Origin: Rutidosis leptorrhynchoides
Taxonomy: Eukaryota; Streptophyta; Magnoliopsida; Asterales; Asteraceae
Assembly: GCF_046630445.1 (NCBI RefSeq)
Contig: NC_092336.1
Coordinates: forward strand, 503,455,001 to 503,519,000
Direction of reading: 5' to 3'
DNA length: 64,000 bases
Shown here: positions 47,279-59,623 of the stretch, piece after piece
Position numbering within the stretch: position 1 is the stretch's first letter
Layout of the letters: each line of letters starts with the position of its first letter
Translations under genes and position numbers: made by a program
The notes under the pieces: model-generated
The model's input: only the letters and a program-made list of their open reading frames with translations
The model's database searches: none
What the model was told of the DNA's origin: nothing

Positions 47279-50200
47279 TTAGTTAGCTGTGGTATCGAAA
47301 TTGTGATTAACTTCATTGTCGAATTCCATCGGACTATCTATGTAGTGTTTAACTCTGTGACCATTAACTTTAAATTCAATCCCATTTGAATTTATTAATT
47401 CTATCATTCCGTATGGGAATACTCTTTTGACTATGAATGGTCCAGACCATCTTGATTTCAATTTTCCAGGAAATAGCTTGAATCGTGAATTGAAAAGAAG
47501 AACTCTGTCTCCTTCTTTAAATTCTTTTAAACTTCTGATTCTTTTATCATGCCATTTCTTCGTTCTTTCTTTATAGATTAACGAATTTTCGTATGCTTCA
47601 TGTCTTAATTCTTCTAATTCGTTTAGTTGACTTAATCGTAGACGTCCAGCTTCATGTAAATCAAGATTACATGATTTCAAAGCCCAAAATGCTTTGTGTT
47701 CAATTTCTACTGGAAGATGACATGCTTTTCCATAAGCAAGTCTAAAAGGTGTGGTTCCAATTGGAGTTTTGTAGGCTGTTCTAAAAGCCCAGAGTGCATC
47801 CTCCAATTTAATGGACCATTCCTTTGGATTTGATCCTACGGTTTTCTCTAGAATACGTTTTAAAGCTCGGTTGGTATTTTCAACTTGTCCACTTGTTTGT
47901 GGATGATATGCGGTGGAGATTTTATGAGTTACTCCATATCTTTTAAGAACTTTCTCAAGTTGATTATTACAGAAATGAGTACCCCGATCACTTATTAAAG
48001 TTTTCGGTGTTCCAAACCTTGCAAAAAGACGTTTTAAAAAGTTGACTACAACTCGTGCATCATTAGTTGGGAGAGCTTGTGCTTCCGCCCATTTAGATAC
48101 ATAATCAATGGCTACGAGTATATATAGATTATTATGAGATTTTGGAAATGGACCCATAAAGTCAATACCCCAAATGTCAAATACTTCACATACTTGGATG
48201 ACATTTTGTGGCATTTCATCACGTTGACTTATTTTTCCGGCCCTTTGACAAGCATCACAGGATTTGCAAAGAAGGTGTGCGTCTTTGTAAATTGTAGGCC
48301 AATAGAATCCAGCATCATAAACTTTTCTTGCTGTTAGTTGAGGCCCATAATGCCCTCCTGTTGGTCCTGTGTGACAATGGTTTAATATTTTACTAGCTTC
48401 ATCTCCAAATACACATCGGCGTATTATTCCATCGGGACAACTTTTAAACAGATGTGGATCTTCCCAAAAATAGTGTTTTATATCACTGAAGAATTTCTTT
48501 CGTCTTTGGTACGATAATCCTTTTTCAAGGAATCCACAAACTAAGTAGTTTGCATAGTCTGCAAACCATGGGATTTCTTTATAATCTATTTTCAATAGAT
48601 ATTCATCAGGAAAGTTGTCTTGTATGGCTGATTCATTTAGAACTTCTAATTCGGGATTTTCAAGACGAGAAAGATGATCAGCGGCGAGATTTTCTGCTCC
48701 TCTTTTATCTCGGATTTCAATATCAAACTCTTGTAAGAGTAAGATCCAACGGATTAATCTTGGTTTAGCATCTTGTTTTGAAAATAGGTATCTAAGAGCA
48801 GAATGGTCGGTATAGACTATTATTTTTGATAGAACGAGATATGAACGAAATTTGTCAAAAGCAAAGACAATAGCAAGGAGTTCTTTTTCAGTAGTTGTGT
48901 AATTCGTATGTGCTCCTTGTAATGTCTTACTAGCGTAATAAATAAGTTGAAATCGTTTTTCAATCCTTTGTCCTAAAACGGCTCCCATTGCAAAATCACT
49001 TGCATCGCACATTAGTTCAAATGGTAGATTCCAATTTGGTGTTATCATGATCGACGCATTAGTGAGTTTCTCTTTAAGAATATTAAAAGATTTGATACAC
49101 TCATCTGAAAAGATGAATGGCGCATCCTTTTCTAGGAGTTTATTCATAGGAGTGGCAATTTTAGAAAAATCTTTTATGAAACGTCGGTAAAAACCGGCAT
49201 GCCCTAGAAAACTCCTAACTCCTCTAACATTGGTGGGATGTAGAAGTTTAGCAATTACATCTACTTTAGCTCTATCCACTTCAATTCCTTCTTTTGAAAT
49301 TTTATGTCCAAGAACGATGCCTTCTTTAACCATGAAATGGCATTTCTCCCAATTAAGTACTAGATTGGATTGTTCGCATCTAAGAAGCATTCGTTCCAGA
49401 TTAACTAGACATGATTCAAATGTATCACCGAAGACTGAAAAGTCATCCATGAAAACTTCCATGCATTCTTCTATCATGTCGTGAAAAATCACCATCATGC
49501 ACCTTTGAAAGGTTGCAGGGGCGTTGCAAAGTCCAAATGGCATGCGTTTGTAAGCAAAAGTACCATAAGGGCATGTGAACGTGGTTTTCTCTTGATCTTC
49601 GGGTGCTATTGGAATTTGAAAATATCCGGAAAATCCATCTAGAAAACAATAGTAACTATTTCCGGCTAATCTTTCCAACATTTGATCAATGAAAGGTAAG
49701 GGAAAGTGATCTTTTCTGGTGGCGTCATTTAATTTTCTATAATCAATACACACACGCCATCCTGTTACAGTCCTAGTAGGAATAAGTTCATTTTTCTCAT
49801 TTGTAATGACAGTCATGCCACCCTTCTTAGGTACGCATTGAACTGGACTTACCCATGGACTATCAGAAATTGGATAAATTAAACCTGCATCTAACAGTTT
49901 AATAATTTCCTTCTTAACAACATCTTGCATATTAGGATTTAGTCTTCGTTGGCGTTGCACATACGTTTTATGACCTTCTTCCATAAGAATTTTATGAGTG
50001 CAATACGAAGGACTTATGCCTTTAATGTCATGAATCTTCCATGCAATAGCTGGTTTATGAGCTTTAAGTACAGAAATGAGTTGAGATTTTTCATCATTTG
50101 TGAGAGAAGACGATATTATCACTGGTAATTCAGATTCACCATGTAAATAAGCGTATTCCAAATGGGTTGGAAGTGGCTTTAACTCTAATTTCGGAGGTTC

Positions 50201-52882
50201 TTCTATCGATGATTTATATCGATATCTGTCTTCTTCTTTTAGCATTTGAATTTCTTCTGTTGTTGGTTCATATCCATTAGCTATAAGTGTAGCTAACATT
50301 TCAGCTTCATCAATTGGTTCATTACCTTCTCCTAAAGAACATTCTCCTGTTCCTTGTAATTCTGGAAATTCTTCTAATAATTCTGCATGTGCATCTATAG
50401 TTTGAATATAATAACATGTATCATCTGCAGATTGTGGTTGTTGCATTGCTCTATCAACTGAAAAGGTAACACTCTCATCCTCTATACTTAGGGTCAGTTT
50501 CTTACCGAACACGTCTATCATTGCTTTAGCCGTGTTTAAGAATGGTCTTCCTAATATGAGAGGAACTTGAGAATCTTCTTCTATGTCCAGAACAACAAAA
50601 TCTACTGGAAATACTAAAGTACCAACTTTAACTAGCATGTTCTCCATTATCCCTCTAGGATATTTTATTGATCTATCGGCTAGTTGTATGCTTATTCTGG
50701 TTGGTTTCAATTCTCCAAGGTCTAGTTTAATGTATAGTGAATACGGCATTAGATTTATACTAGCACCTAAGTCTGCCAATGCTTCTATTGAACTAAGACT
50801 ACCCAGAAAACATGGAATTGTGAAACTTCCTGGATCAGATAGTTTTTCTGGTATCTTATTCAACAGCACTGCTGAACAATTAGCATTCATAGTAACAGCC
50901 GAGAGTTCTTCCATTTTCTTTCTATTTGAAATTAGATCTTTCAAGAATTTAGCATATCTAGGCATTCCTGAAATCACATCAATGAAAGGAAGATTTACAT
51001 TTATCTGTTTAAACATATCCAAGAATTTGGATTGCTCGGCTTCAAGTTTCTCTTTCTTCATTTTACTCGGGTAAGGAAGTGGTGGTTGGTATGGTTTAAC
51101 ATAAGGTTTAGCCTTAACTGTGTTATCTTCATTAACCTTCTCAACTACCGGTTCTTTTTCCTTATCTTGATCAGGTTGTGGTTCTTGTGGAGTAGAAATA
51201 GCTTCATCAGAAGTTACAGGTATTTCAGGTGGTTTAAGTGTTGTACCACTTCTTGTGGTAATGGCTTTAGCTGTTTCATTTCTGGGATTAGCATTTGTAT
51301 CACTAGGTAGACTTCCCGGTTTTCTTTCACCTATTAATCTTGCTAGGTTACTTACTTCTTGTTCCAGATTTTGAATAGAAGCTTGTTGATTTCTAAATGC
51401 TTGAGCATTTTGTTCATTGGTTTGTTTTTGAGATGTGAAAAATTGTGTTTGAGTTTCAACTAGCTTCGTTATCATATCTTCTAAATTCGGCTTTTTATCA
51501 TCGGTTTGTTGTGGTGGTTTGTTTTGAAAATTAGGTCTTTGCTGATTGTAAGTATGGTTGGATACTTGTTGATTGCTAGGACCTTGTTGGTTGTTGTATG
51601 AAATATTTCGGTTATAGTTCTGATTTTGATTGTAAATAGGTCTTGGCGGTTGATAATTATTCTGATAATTATTTCCAGGCCTTTGGTTTATGTATGAAAT
51701 ATTCTCTCTTTGTTCCATTGTTAATTCAATACTGAGACAATCTTTTGTCAAATGTGGTCCTCCACACTGCTCACAACTAATTCGTATTGAGTGAATATCT
51801 TTAGTCATCTTTTCCATTCGTCTCTCCACAACATCTATCTTTGCGGAAATGGAATTTAAGTCATGGCTAGAATCGGCTCTAGCTGCTTTAGATGATCTAA
51901 CGATATCTTTTTCTTGGTGCCACTCATGTGAGTGGGAAGCAGTGTTATCAATAATTTTGTAAGCATCAGTTTCGGTTTTCTTCATAATAGAACCACCAGC
52001 TGCTATATCTATGTCTTTTCTTGTAGTGATGTCGCATCCTTGGTAGAATATTTGTACTATTTGACAGGTGTCTAAACCATGTTGCGGACATCCTCTTAAC
52101 AACTTTCCATATCTTGTCCATGCCTCATATAGAGTTTCATTTGGTTTCTGTGTAAACGTAACAATTTCTGCTTGAAGTCTTACGGCTTTAGATGCAGGAA
52201 AGAATTGTTTAAGAAATTTTTCAACTAAAACATCCCATGTATCAATCGCCCCTTCAGGTAACGATTCCAACCAATCTTTGGCTTCTCCCTTTAAAGTCCA
52301 GGGAAATAACATGAGATAGATTTGTTCGTCTTCTACTTCTCGGATTTTGAATAGTGTACAAATTCTATTGAAGGTACGAAGATGTTCGTTTGGGTCTTCA
52401 TTCGGCGCACCACTGAATTGGCATTGGTTAGTCACCATATGTAGAATTTGTCCTTTGATTTCATAATCTGGCGCATTAACGTTTGGTTGAGTAATTACAT
52501 GACCTTGGCCAGTACGTTTAGCTCTCATTCGGTCTTCCATACTTAGAGGTTCCAGATTCTCCATAATTGAATTTGTTGAATCGGTATCACTAGATGATTC
52601 TGATTTAATGGTTCGTTCCTCAACAATCTCTGTTTGAATGATTGGTGGCTCCGGAGGAAAGTTTAGTGGTTCAGGATCTACGAACCGTTCCTGAATATTC
52701 TTCGGATTCTCAATTGTGAGGTCGGGTTCAAAAAATGGATTATCGGAAATTTGAACTGAAGTACTTTGTCGACTGGATGACGATTCTAAAGAAAAATCAA
52801 CGGCGGTTATATTTGCTAAATGTCTTGATCTAGTTACAGGTGGTGAACGTACAAAAGGTGGTGATCGTCGTGCTCGGTGCAT
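47279..52882 (-). CDS. Gag-pol polyprotein of the Athila-type element
   Basis: One uninterrupted frame of 1867 residues. Order by eye: gag domain about 140-260 ([12 protein letters not shown]); zinc knuckle [13 protein letters not shown] near 370; Asn/Gln-rich stretch 390-470; protease near 715 ([15 protein letters not shown]); reverse transcriptase about 990-1170 ([23 protein letters not shown]); RNase H about 1260-1380 ([10 protein letters not shown]); integrase from about 1450 with an HHCC finger ([20 protein letters not shown]) and core motifs WGIDFMGPF and ISDRGTHF. Such polyproteins make the particle, copy the RNA and insert the DNA in the nucleus. Long open frames on the opposite strand inside it are shadows. 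Confidence 0.92.
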   Translation of the reverse strand: MHRARRSPPFVRSPPVTRSRHLANITAVDFSLESSSSRQSTSVQISDNPFFEPDLTIENPKNIQERFVDPEPLNFPPEPPIIQTEIVEERTIKSESSSDTDSTNSIMENLEPLSMEDRMRAKRTGQGHVITQPNVNAPDYEIKGQILHMVTNQCQFSGAPNEDPNEHLRTFNRICTLFKIREVEDEQIYLMLFPWTLKGEAKDWLESLPEGAIDTWDVLVEKFLKQFFPASKAVRLQAEIVTFTQKPNETLYEAWTRYGKLLRGCPQHGLDTCQIVQIFYQGCDITTRKDIDIAAGGSIMKKTETDAYKIIDNTASHSHEWHQEKDIVRSSKAARADSSHDLNSISAKIDVVERRMEKMTKDIHSIRISCEQCGGPHLTKDCLSIELTMEQRENISYINQRPGNNYQNNYQPPRPIYNQNQNYNRNISYNNQQGPSNQQVSNHTYNQQRPNFQNKPPQQTDDKKPNLEDMITKLVETQTQFFTSQKQTNEQNAQAFRNQQASIQNLEQEVSNLARLIGERKPGSLPSDTNANPRNETAKAITTRSGTTLKPPEIPVTSDEAISTPQEPQPDQDKEKEPVVEKVNEDNTVKAKPYVKPYQPPLPYPSKMKKEKLEAEQSKFLDMFKQINVNLPFIDVISGMPRYAKFLKDLISNRKKMEELSAVTMNANCSAVLLNKIPEKLSDPGSFTIPCFLGSLSSIEALADLGASINLMPYSLYIKLDLGELKPTRISIQLADRSIKYPRGIMENMLVKVGTLVFPVDFVVLDIEEDSQVPLILGRPFLNTAKAMIDVFGKKLTLSIEDESVTFSVDRAMQQPQSADDTCYYIQTIDAHAELLEEFPELQGTGECSLGEGNEPIDEAEMLATLIANGYEPTTEEIQMLKEEDRYRYKSSIEEPPKLELKPLPTHLEYAYLHGESELPVIISSSLTNDEKSQLISVLKAHKPAIAWKIHDIKGISPSYCTHKILMEEGHKTYVQRQRRLNPNMQDVVKKEIIKLLDAGLIYPISDSPWVSPVQCVPKKGGMTVITNEKNELIPTRTVTGWRVCIDYRKLNDATRKDHFPLPFIDQMLERLAGNSYYCFLDGFSGYFQIPIAPEDQEKTTFTCPYGTFAYKRMPFGLCNAPATFQRCMMVIFHDMIEECMEVFMDDFSVFGDTFESCLVNLERMLLRCEQSNLVLNWEKCHFMVKEGIVLGHKISKEGIEVDRAKVDVIAKLLHPTNVRGVRSFLGHAGFYRRFIKDFSKIATPMNKLLEKDAPFIFSDECIKSFNILKEKLTNASIMITPNWNLPFELMCDASDFAMGAVLGQRIEKRFQLIYYASKTLQGAHTNYTTTEKELLAIVFAFDKFRSYLVLSKIIVYTDHSALRYLFSKQDAKPRLIRWILLLQEFDIEIRDKRGAENLAADHLSRLENPELEVLNESAIQDNFPDEYLLKIDYKEIPWFADYANYLVCGFLEKGLSYQRRKKFFSDIKHYFWEDPHLFKSCPDGIIRRCVFGDEASKILNHCHTGPTGGHYGPQLTARKVYDAGFYWPTIYKDAHLLCKSCDACQRAGKISQRDEMPQNVIQVCEVFDIWGIDFMGPFPKSHNNLYILVAIDYVSKWAEAQALPTNDARVVVNFLKRLFARFGTPKTLISDRGTHFCNNQLEKVLKRYGVTHKISTAYHPQTSGQVENTNRALKRILEKTVGSNPKEWSIKLEDALWAFRTAYKTPIGTTPFRLAYGKACHLPVEIEHKAFWALKSCNLDLHEAGRLRLSQLNELEELRHEAYENSLIYKERTKKWHDKRIRSLKEFKEGDRVLLFNSRFKLFPGKLKSRWSGPFIVKRVFPYGMIELINSNGIEFKVNGHRVKHYIDSPMEFDNEVNHNFDTTAN

Positions 52883-54230
52883 TCACTGAATATCCTATTA
52901 GTTTTAAAAAGGAAAGAAAAATTATAATAAGTTATCCAATCAATAGACTTTTCTGATTTTGCCCACGTTTCGAATAGCCAAAAGATGCAGCAGAGGGGCA
53001 GGATTCGTTTGGTCTCAATATAATTGAGGACTGTTTGGCTCCAATAACCCGGTCCACGTACAAATCCAACTATTACTACGAACCAGAAAATTTTGATGTC
53101 TATCAATTTAACCACTTAGAACAAATTTTCGTAATTTTAAGAAATTTAGAGAAAAAGTAGAAAAAATTCTAAGTCCTAAAAACTAGAATGGTGAGAAATA
53201 AGAGAGAAAAAGAGTGCGCGTCGAAAAGTGTCGAAAAATGAAAAAGACGAAGAGTGGTTTGTAAACACGCGGTTAATCCAACCTTATAACTATCACTATC
53301 TTAAAATTAAAACTACAAATAGAGATCACTAATTGGAATTGTAATTGATACATAGGTAAACGGCGTTGAAAGATAAATAAAAATAAGAAAGTAGCACGAA
53401 AAATGGCGTCGCAAAATTCTAAAGCGCCTAAAACTTAGTTTAAGGAATAAGCACTTAAGGAATTTTACGGCAATCCTAAAAAAATCTAGAAATAAAAATA
53501 ACTATGGCAAAACTAATCTTAATACTAAAAATTGTAACTAGAGTGTTATTAAAAAAAATACTTTAATAATTAGGTAGCAAAATTACATATTTCATTGGTC
53601 ATGTCGTTATAAATATAAATGTGCCCGTTTTTTTTTACTACGAAATAACTTTGTGTAATTAGTAAATTTGAGTGTGGGGAGACTTATTTACAATAAATAA
53701 AATAACTTGTATAAGGTTATTAGTAAAAATAACGACATGGTCATAATTATAAATGCGTTTGTCCACTTCCTTTATTAATTTAGCAAAATTACACTTGGCG
53801 GACTCATATCGTTTTTTTTCTCTTTTAAAAAAAACACGATTTTTTTACACAATTTTTTTTTTTACGAAATTAATAACTTTTTTTATTATTAATTTTTTTC
53901 AAAAACTTTTTTTTTCAACTCATTTACTATTCATGAATAGTAAATGAAACGAAATTAATTAATTTACTATTCACATGAAAACGACATGATAGAAATTATT
54001 AATTACAAGTTACATAATATACCCCTGAAGTATTTAATAAATACCACTTTTTTAAAAATTTTATCACTATAAAACAAGAAATGGAAAACGTCAAAATTTT
54101 ATCACTTAACAAACGAGATTTTAAAAACGAGATTTTTTTTTTTTTAAATTTTTTTTTTTTCGAATATATCTTAAAATAAGGTAACTAGTTGTCTAGATTC
54201 CTTTTTTTTTTATATAGCGTTTCGCTTCGG

Positions 54231-54251
54231 CGCTCCCCGACAGCGGCGCCA
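54231..54251 (-). other. Primer-binding site of the Athila-type element
   Basis: On the minus strand TGGCGCCGCTGTCGGGGAGC lies eight bases inside the 5' LTR. This matches the tRNA-Asp type primer site usual for Athila/Tat elements and fixes the LTR edge and element orientation. Confidence 0.85.
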
Positions 54252-54259
54252 AAAATACT

Positions 54260-56261
54260 TGATGTCGTAGGGGGTGTATACAAAATAGTATTATTTTTAG
54301 TGCGAAATACTATTAAATATGCTACAATTTTACACAAGTTATTTATTTATTTATCGAGTGGATATACTTAAACCTTGCTACAACACTTATAGGCAGTGTA
54401 CCTAATCGTATTATAGTATAGTTTTTAGTAAGTCCGGTTCGTTCCACAGGGAGCTCGTGAAGTATAACACTATATTTTTTTACACACAATAATTGTAAAA
54501 ATACAAATATAATTATATAAGTAATATTATTATTATTATAAAGGGGGGTTTTTACCGTTTAATGACCGGTTTGTCGATTTTAAAACTTTAGTCGCAGTTA
54601 AAACCAAATGTAAAATATTAAAAATAAATACAAGACTTAAATTAAAGCATAAAGTAAATAACGATAATGAAATTGCGAATAATAAAAGTGCGATAAAATA
54701 AACTTGCGATAATTAATAAGTACGATAATTAAAAGTGCAATTAAATACAATAACAATAAAAATGCGATAATTATAAGTGCAATTAAATATAAAATAAAGG
54801 AAATTAAATATGAAATAAAAGAATTATGCTTATTTAAACTTCCGTAATCATGATGTTTGATGTGTTGATTTTAATTTTATGCCCATGGGTTAATTGTCCT
54901 TTGTCCTGAATTATTTAATATGCCCGTTTGGTTTTTGTCCATAACAGTCCATCAGTCATAAATATAAAGTGCGAGTGTCCTCATCAAATTATTCTTATAC
55001 CCGAAGTTAAATATTCCAACTAATTGGGGACTTAAACTGTAACAAGATTTTAATACTTTGTTTAATAATTACACCAGGATGTCGACTGAGTGTAACCCAA
55101 GGTTTTAATATTTTGTTATCAATTATACCAAGTGTCCTTGTACATAATTTCTCCCCTGTTTTAATTATTCTAGTGGCTATTAATCCATTCCCGTGTCCGG
55201 TTAAATGAACGATTATTCGTACATATAAATACCCCGCCCATCGTGTCCGATTGAGTGTATATGGTAATTTATAGGGACGCCCAATTGTAAATCTTTATAT
55301 TAACATTAACAAACTATCATTTAGTTAAACAAATATAAAGCCCATTAATAGCCCATAGTCTAATTTCCACAAGTGTCGTTCTTTTGTCCAAACCCCAATT
55401 ATGGTACAAAGCCCAATTACCCAATTTTAGTAATTAGCCCAACATCATGATTACTTCGGATTAAATAAGCATAATAATAACTTAGCTACGAAACATTAAT
55501 GTAAAAAGGTTGAACATAACTTACAATGATTAAAAATAGCGTAGCGTTACACGGACAGAATTTCGACTTACACACTCAAACGATCTCTATCATAAATCTT
55601 ATTATTATCATAATTTAAAATTAAAATTAAGATTATTGTTATATCTTATTAAGTTAACATTATGATAGAGATATAGAATATAGATATTGATAATTGATAT
55701 TGATAATAGATAGATGGATCGATATATAGATAGAAATATGATAGAAAAAGGTATTTTTAATTGAACGTAAATCATCGCCTTTTATAGGCAAAATATGAAA
55801 TTGAATTTTCATTTACGACCCCTGAACTATGCTCAATTAACAACTTTTTATTATTTAATATTATTCTTATTATGAATTATTTAAATATTATATTTTATTC
55901 TTGTGCATAGTTGACTCGTAATTTTTACACCGTTGCGTCGAGCGTTGAGAGTTGACTCATGTCCCGGTTCCGGATTTTCGAACGTCCTTTCGTACAATTT
56001 TATATCGTGTACTTTGCGTTTTGTAACTTGTACTCTTGTCATTTTTAGACGTTCTTCATCAATAATTTGAACCTTTTTGATTGTATCTTGTACTTTTGAG
56101 CTGTTTGGACCTTTGTGTCTTCAATTCGTCGTTTTCGCCTTTTGTCTTCGCACTTATTTAATATAAACAAATATTACTTGAAAATGGAACAATATCAACT
56201 AAAATCTTGTCTTTCTTGGGGAATAATGCTATAAAATATGTGTTCATTTTTGGCATTATCA
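54260..56261 (-). mobile_element. Inner Athila-type element: high-coordinate (5') LTR
   Basis: About 2002 bp. On the minus strand it starts TGATAATGCCAAAAATG and ends CCCTACGACATCA, so it has TG..CA ends. Its outer 0.93 kb matches the LTR at 43097-44024. Its outer edge joins directly to protease coding sequence of another element. Confidence 0.9.
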
Positions 56262-56500
56262 CATTTTTGTAACAAACGACCTCTGCTCTTACCTTCTTCA
56301 ACCAGTCCATGCCAATTATTACATCAAAAATCCCTAACTCGACTGGTATTAAATCAATCTTAAACATTTCATCACCCAGTTTAATTTCTCTATCCCGACA
56401 TATATTATCTGCTGAAATTAATTTACCATTTGCTAATTTGAGTAAAAATTTATTATCCAAAGGCTTCAATGGACAACTTAATTAAGCACAAAATTCTGTA
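56262..56500 (-). CDS. Protease region of the outer gypsy element, interrupted by the Athila insertion
   Basis: The minus strand encodes residues such as FDVIIGMDWLKKV and RAEVVCYKNV, typical of the end of a Ty3/gypsy aspartic protease. The reading frame runs straight into the LTR of the inner element at 56261. The rest of pol is not on the other side of the inner element within this window. Confidence 0.8.
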
Positions 56501-56501
56501 C

Positions 56502-57884
56502 TCATATAGCTTCTATCCGCACCCGAATCAAATAAAACATAAGCAGATTTATCGTCAATAAGAAACGTACCTCCGGGTCTTCCTGTGCTTCTGCCGCATT
56601 AATATTGAAAACTCTTCCACGGCCCTGCCCATTAGTATTCCCCTGATTCAGGCAACTTCTAATAATGTGGCCCGGTTTTCCACATTTATAACAAACAGCG
56701 TTGGTATTACTTGCTCCGACACTATTCGTTTCGGCATTGCTTGTTCCGACATTATTTGTTCCTTTAGTTATGTTAAATTTTGGTCTGTAGACCTCACACT
56801 TTGTCGCGCTATGACCATTTCTTTTACACCTGTTGCAAAATGTCGTGCAAAACCCCTGATGATTTTCTTCACACCTATGACATGGCTGTTTTTGGTTTTT
56901 GTTGTCGTTGTTGTTATTGAGGTTATTGTTGGGGTTGTTATTGTTGTTGAAACGGTTGTTGTAGTAGTAGTTGTTTTTGGGATGTTTGTTGTAGTTATTG
57001 TTAGGATTGCGGTTATTGTTGCGATTGTTGTTGCGGTTGTTGCGATAGTTGTTGCGATTGTGGTTGTAATTGTTGTTGTTGTTGTACTGGTGACTCTTGT
57101 CACCATTTTCCTCCCACTTCCTCTTGAGTTGTTTCGTGTTGGCTTCTTCGGCCACCTGCTCTTTAATTCTTGCCTCAATCTGATTTATGAGTTTATGAGC
57201 CATTTGACTTGCCTTCTGTATAGAAGCGGGCTCGTGTGAACTCACATCTTCTTGAATCCTTACTGGTAACCCTTTTACAAATGCGTCGATCTTCTCTTCT
57301 TCATCTTCGAATGATCCCGAACACAATAGGCACAACTCTGTGAATCGTCGTTCATATGTGGTAACGTCGAACCATTGTGTTCGTAACTCTCTAAGTTCTG
57401 CCTTGAGTTTATTGACTTCATTTCTAGGACGGTACTGCTCGTTCATCAATTGCTTGAATGCCGACCACGGTAGTGTGTAAGCAGCATTTTGTCCTACATG
57501 TTCAAGGTAGGTGTTCCACCACGTTAACGCAGTACCTATGAAGGTATGCGTAGCGTACTTAACTTTGTCCTCTTCAGTACACTTACTTATGGCAAAAACC
57601 GATTCGACTTTCTCGGTCCACTGTTTCAATCCAATTGGTCCTTCGGTTCCATCAAATTCCAAAGGTTTGCAGGCAGTGAATTCTTTGTAGGAGCATCCTA
57701 CACGATTTCTTGCGCCATTAGCTGCATTGCTAGATTCAGAGTTATTGTTGGTATGTAGCGCAGCCTGTACTGCAGCTATGTTTGCAGCAAGAAAGGTACA
57801 AAATTCCTCTTCACTCATATTCATGGTGTGTCGAGTAGTCGGTGCCATTTCCTTCAAAATAGCCAACTGAATCGAGTTAATCAT
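56502..57884 (-). CDS. Gag protein of the outer gypsy element
   Basis: About 460 residues. A retrotransposon gag domain spans about residues 70-260 (LKQWTEKVESVFAI, ALTWWNTYL, FKQLMNEQYRPRNEV). It is followed by a basic linker, an extreme Asn-rich stretch (about 270-340) and CCHC fingers, including CYKCGKPGHIIRSC near 410. Proline-free poly-Asn from AAC/AAT repeats dominates 56900-57090 and may vary in length between copies. An internal start at MAPTTRHT (residue 13) is plausible. Family role: packaging of the element RNA. Confidence 0.8.
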   Translation of the reverse strand: MINSIQLAILKEMAPTTRHTMNMSEEEFCTFLAANIAAVQAALHTNNNSESSNAANGARNRVGCSYKEFTACKPLEFDGTEGPIGLKQWTEKVESVFAISKCTEEDKVKYATHTFIGTALTWWNTYLEHVGQNAAYTLPWSAFKQLMNEQYRPRNEVNKLKAELRELRTQWFDVTTYERRFTELCLLCSGSFEDEEEKIDAFVKGLPVRIQEDVSSHEPASIQKASQMAHKLINQIEARIKEQVAEEANTKQLKRKWEENGDKSHQYNNNNNYNHNRNNYRNNRNNNRNNNRNPNNNYNKHPKNNYYYNNRFNNNNNPNNNLNNNNDNKNQKQPCHRCEENHQGFCTTFCNRCKRNGHSATKCEVYRPKFNITKGTNNVGTSNAETNSVGASNTNAVCYKCGKPGHIIRSCLNQGNTNGQGRGRVFNINAAEAQEDPEVRFLLTINLLMFYLIRVRIEAI

Positions 57885-58172
57885 ACAGAATATTAAGAGT
57901 AGTCAATAGTATTTCGTAGCATAATATGAACTCATTTATAAAAGCTTTTTCTTCATATTAGCATTTTATAAGTTTAAATTCGGGTACTACCTACCCGTTA
58001 AGTTCATACTTAGTAGCTAATATACAATTCAACTACTACAATTCCATATGAAAAACTGATTATAATAATATATCACATACAAATATTCTTCAAACTTACA
58101 ACTTCGCTATATTACATATAATATGAAATATAGTACACTTTGATACAGGACAGTTTTTGAAGATAAATCTAG

Positions 58173-58865
58173 TTAATACGCAAGTTGTTCAGTAAAGGAA
58201 ATAAAGACACGTAGTTCATAAGTCCGGAAACAAATCATGCATTCTGGTTTTACTAAGACGACTTCCCATCCTTGGTCTTGTGGAAAATAACCGTTATGAA
58301 CATTGGCTAGGCAGCGTGTTGTAACGTCATCAAAAGGACGAGGGTTTCGTAATGTCCAACAGCCCCGTAATAATCTAAAAACCTTGTTTCTCACCCCAAC
58401 TACTGAATCCGTCACTTGTGGGAAGGTTTTATTTAAAAGTTGCAATCCGATGTTCTTTTTCTCACTATGGTAAGAAGCGAACATCACTAACCCGTAAGCA
58501 TAACATGCTTCTTTATGTTGCATGTTAGAAGCTCTTTCTAATTCATGAAATCCTATGTTGGGATATGTTGAGTCAAAATAGGTTCTTAACCCGTAGCGTA
58601 AAATTGTATTTGGGTTTCCCGCATTTAACGCTTTAAAGAAAACACGGCGTAACTTACGGTCTCCCCAATGTGATATACCCCACCTATCAAAGGAAAGCCT
58701 TTTATAAACTAAGGCATTTCTGGAAAGTCTTTCAAATGTTTGACAAGTTAATTTTTTCATAATTAATTGTGCTGATGAATTCTGACCGACTCTAGACAAG
58801 ATTTCCTCAATCATATCCTCTGGTAGATCTTCTAAAATATTCGGTTGTCTACCCTTAACATCCAT
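58173..58865 (-). CDS. F-box-like protein frame inside the outer gypsy element
   Basis: 230 residues, uninterrupted, between the primer-binding site and gag and on the same strand. The N-terminal motif LPEDMIEEILSRVG followed by KLTCQTFERLSRNALVYKRL is F-box-like; in known proteins this region binds SKP1 in SCF ubiquitin ligases. The rest resembles plant F-box proteins of the At1g67623 type, with a Sel1-like helical region (ERASNMQHKEACYAYGLVMF) and a Cys-containing tail (KPECMICF). Nothing in retroelement biology requires such a protein, so I infer capture of a host gene. Whether it is made and binds SKP1 is unknown. Confidence 0.7.
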   Translation of the reverse strand: MDVKGRQPNILEDLPEDMIEEILSRVGQNSSAQLIMKKLTCQTFERLSRNALVYKRLSFDRWGISHWGDRKLRRVFFKALNAGNPNTILRYGLRTYFDSTYPNIGFHELERASNMQHKEACYAYGLVMFASYHSEKKNIGLQLLNKTFPQVTDSVVGVRNKVFRLLRGCWTLRNPRPFDDVTTRCLANVHNGYFPQDQGWEVVLVKPECMICFRTYELRVFISFTEQLAY

Positions 58866-59002
58866 TTTGTTTTTATACTATAAAATAGACAAGGATTAGA
58901 TTCGTAAATGATAATTAACAAAAAATACAAGCAATATTTACATAGAACATAAAAGTACAAGCACACTACAATACATATAATATACAACATGATTACAACC
59001 CT

Positions 59003-59623
59003 CTAATCTGAATCACTGGTTTCTTCTTCTTTGGACTTGGTTCGTTTTCCTAATTTTCTAGGAATATATGGTGTTCCTCTAATACTAGCCGTCGTTTTCC
59101 ACAATGGTTTAGAAAAACCTGGTAGTTTAGAGGTTCCCGGGTCATTGTTACATTTTAGGAAATACGGATGTTGCCGATACATATAAAGTTCATCGGGGTT
59201 GGAATTGGGTTTCTCTATTTTTATACCTTTTCCCTTATTATTTTCTTTCGCTTTATTAAATTGGGTCGAGGTAATTTCTATAACATCATCGGAATCCTCA
59301 TCGGGATCCGATTCATCAGAAAATTGGTAATCTTCCCAATATTTTGCTTCCTCGGCGGAAACACCATTGACCATTATTAACTTTGGTCCGTTGGTTGAGG
59401 ATTTTCTTTTATTTAATCGATTTACTATAGGTATCAATATTTCTTCCTCCGGAACCTCTTCTTCTTCCGGTCCCTCCTCTTCCGGTTCCTTCTCTTCTGG
59501 TTCCTCTTCTTCCGGTTTCTCTTCTTCCGGTTCCTCTTCGGGAATTTGTGAATCTTCCCAAAGTATATTCGACTCTTCATTATTATTAGGTGAGTCGATG
59601 GAATTTGTACTAGTGGTAGACAT
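59003..59623 (-). CDS. Acidic Glu/Pro-rich protein frame inside the outer gypsy element
   Basis: 206 residues, uninterrupted, starting about 190 bp from the primer-binding site. It has a Ser/Thr/Asn-rich start and a run of PEEEEPEE-type repeats (about residues 27-58). A second acidic segment (SDESDPDEDSDD) follows, then a basic C-terminus (RKLGKRTKSKEEE). No domain recognised. Its position next to the F-box-like frame suggests both arrived with, or are maintained by, the element. Confidence 0.6.
   Translation of the reverse strand: MSTTSTNSIDSPNNNEESNILWEDSQIPEEEPEEEKPEEEEPEEKEPEEEGPEEEEVPEEEILIPIVNRLNKRKSSTNGPKLIMVNGVSAEEAKYWEDYQFSDESDPDEDSDDVIEITSTQFNKAKENNKGKGIKIEKPNSNPDELYMYRQHPYFLKCNNDPGTSKLPGFSKPLWKTTASIRGTPYIPRKLGKRTKSKEEETSDSD

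Larger units (their letters stand above)
43097..56261 (-). mobile_element. Inner Ty3/gypsy element, Athila-type (fossil, coding part looks whole)
   Basis: About 13.2 kb on the minus strand: 5' LTR 54260-56261, primer-binding site 54231-54251, leader, gag-pol frame 47279-52882, small extra frame 46698-47114, 2.7-kb non-coding 3' region, 3' LTR 43097-44024. The Athila assignment rests on the 2-kb LTRs, the primer-binding site TGGCGCCGCTGTCGGGGAG (tRNA-Asp type in this lineage), the RT motif FMDDFSVFG and the long region after integrase. It is inserted in the protease region of an outer element. The internal frame looks whole; about one structural break is apparent, at the outer edge. Confidence 0.88.

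Noticed and set aside
50583-51310. Plus-strand frames inside the gag-pol region
   Set aside because: They are antisense shadows of the continuous minus-strand gag-pol frame, with no recognisable domain.
56667-57239. Val-rich frame of 190 residues on the plus strand
   Set aside because: It is the complement of the Asn-rich stretch of gag; the hydrophobic look comes from GTT/GTA repeats.
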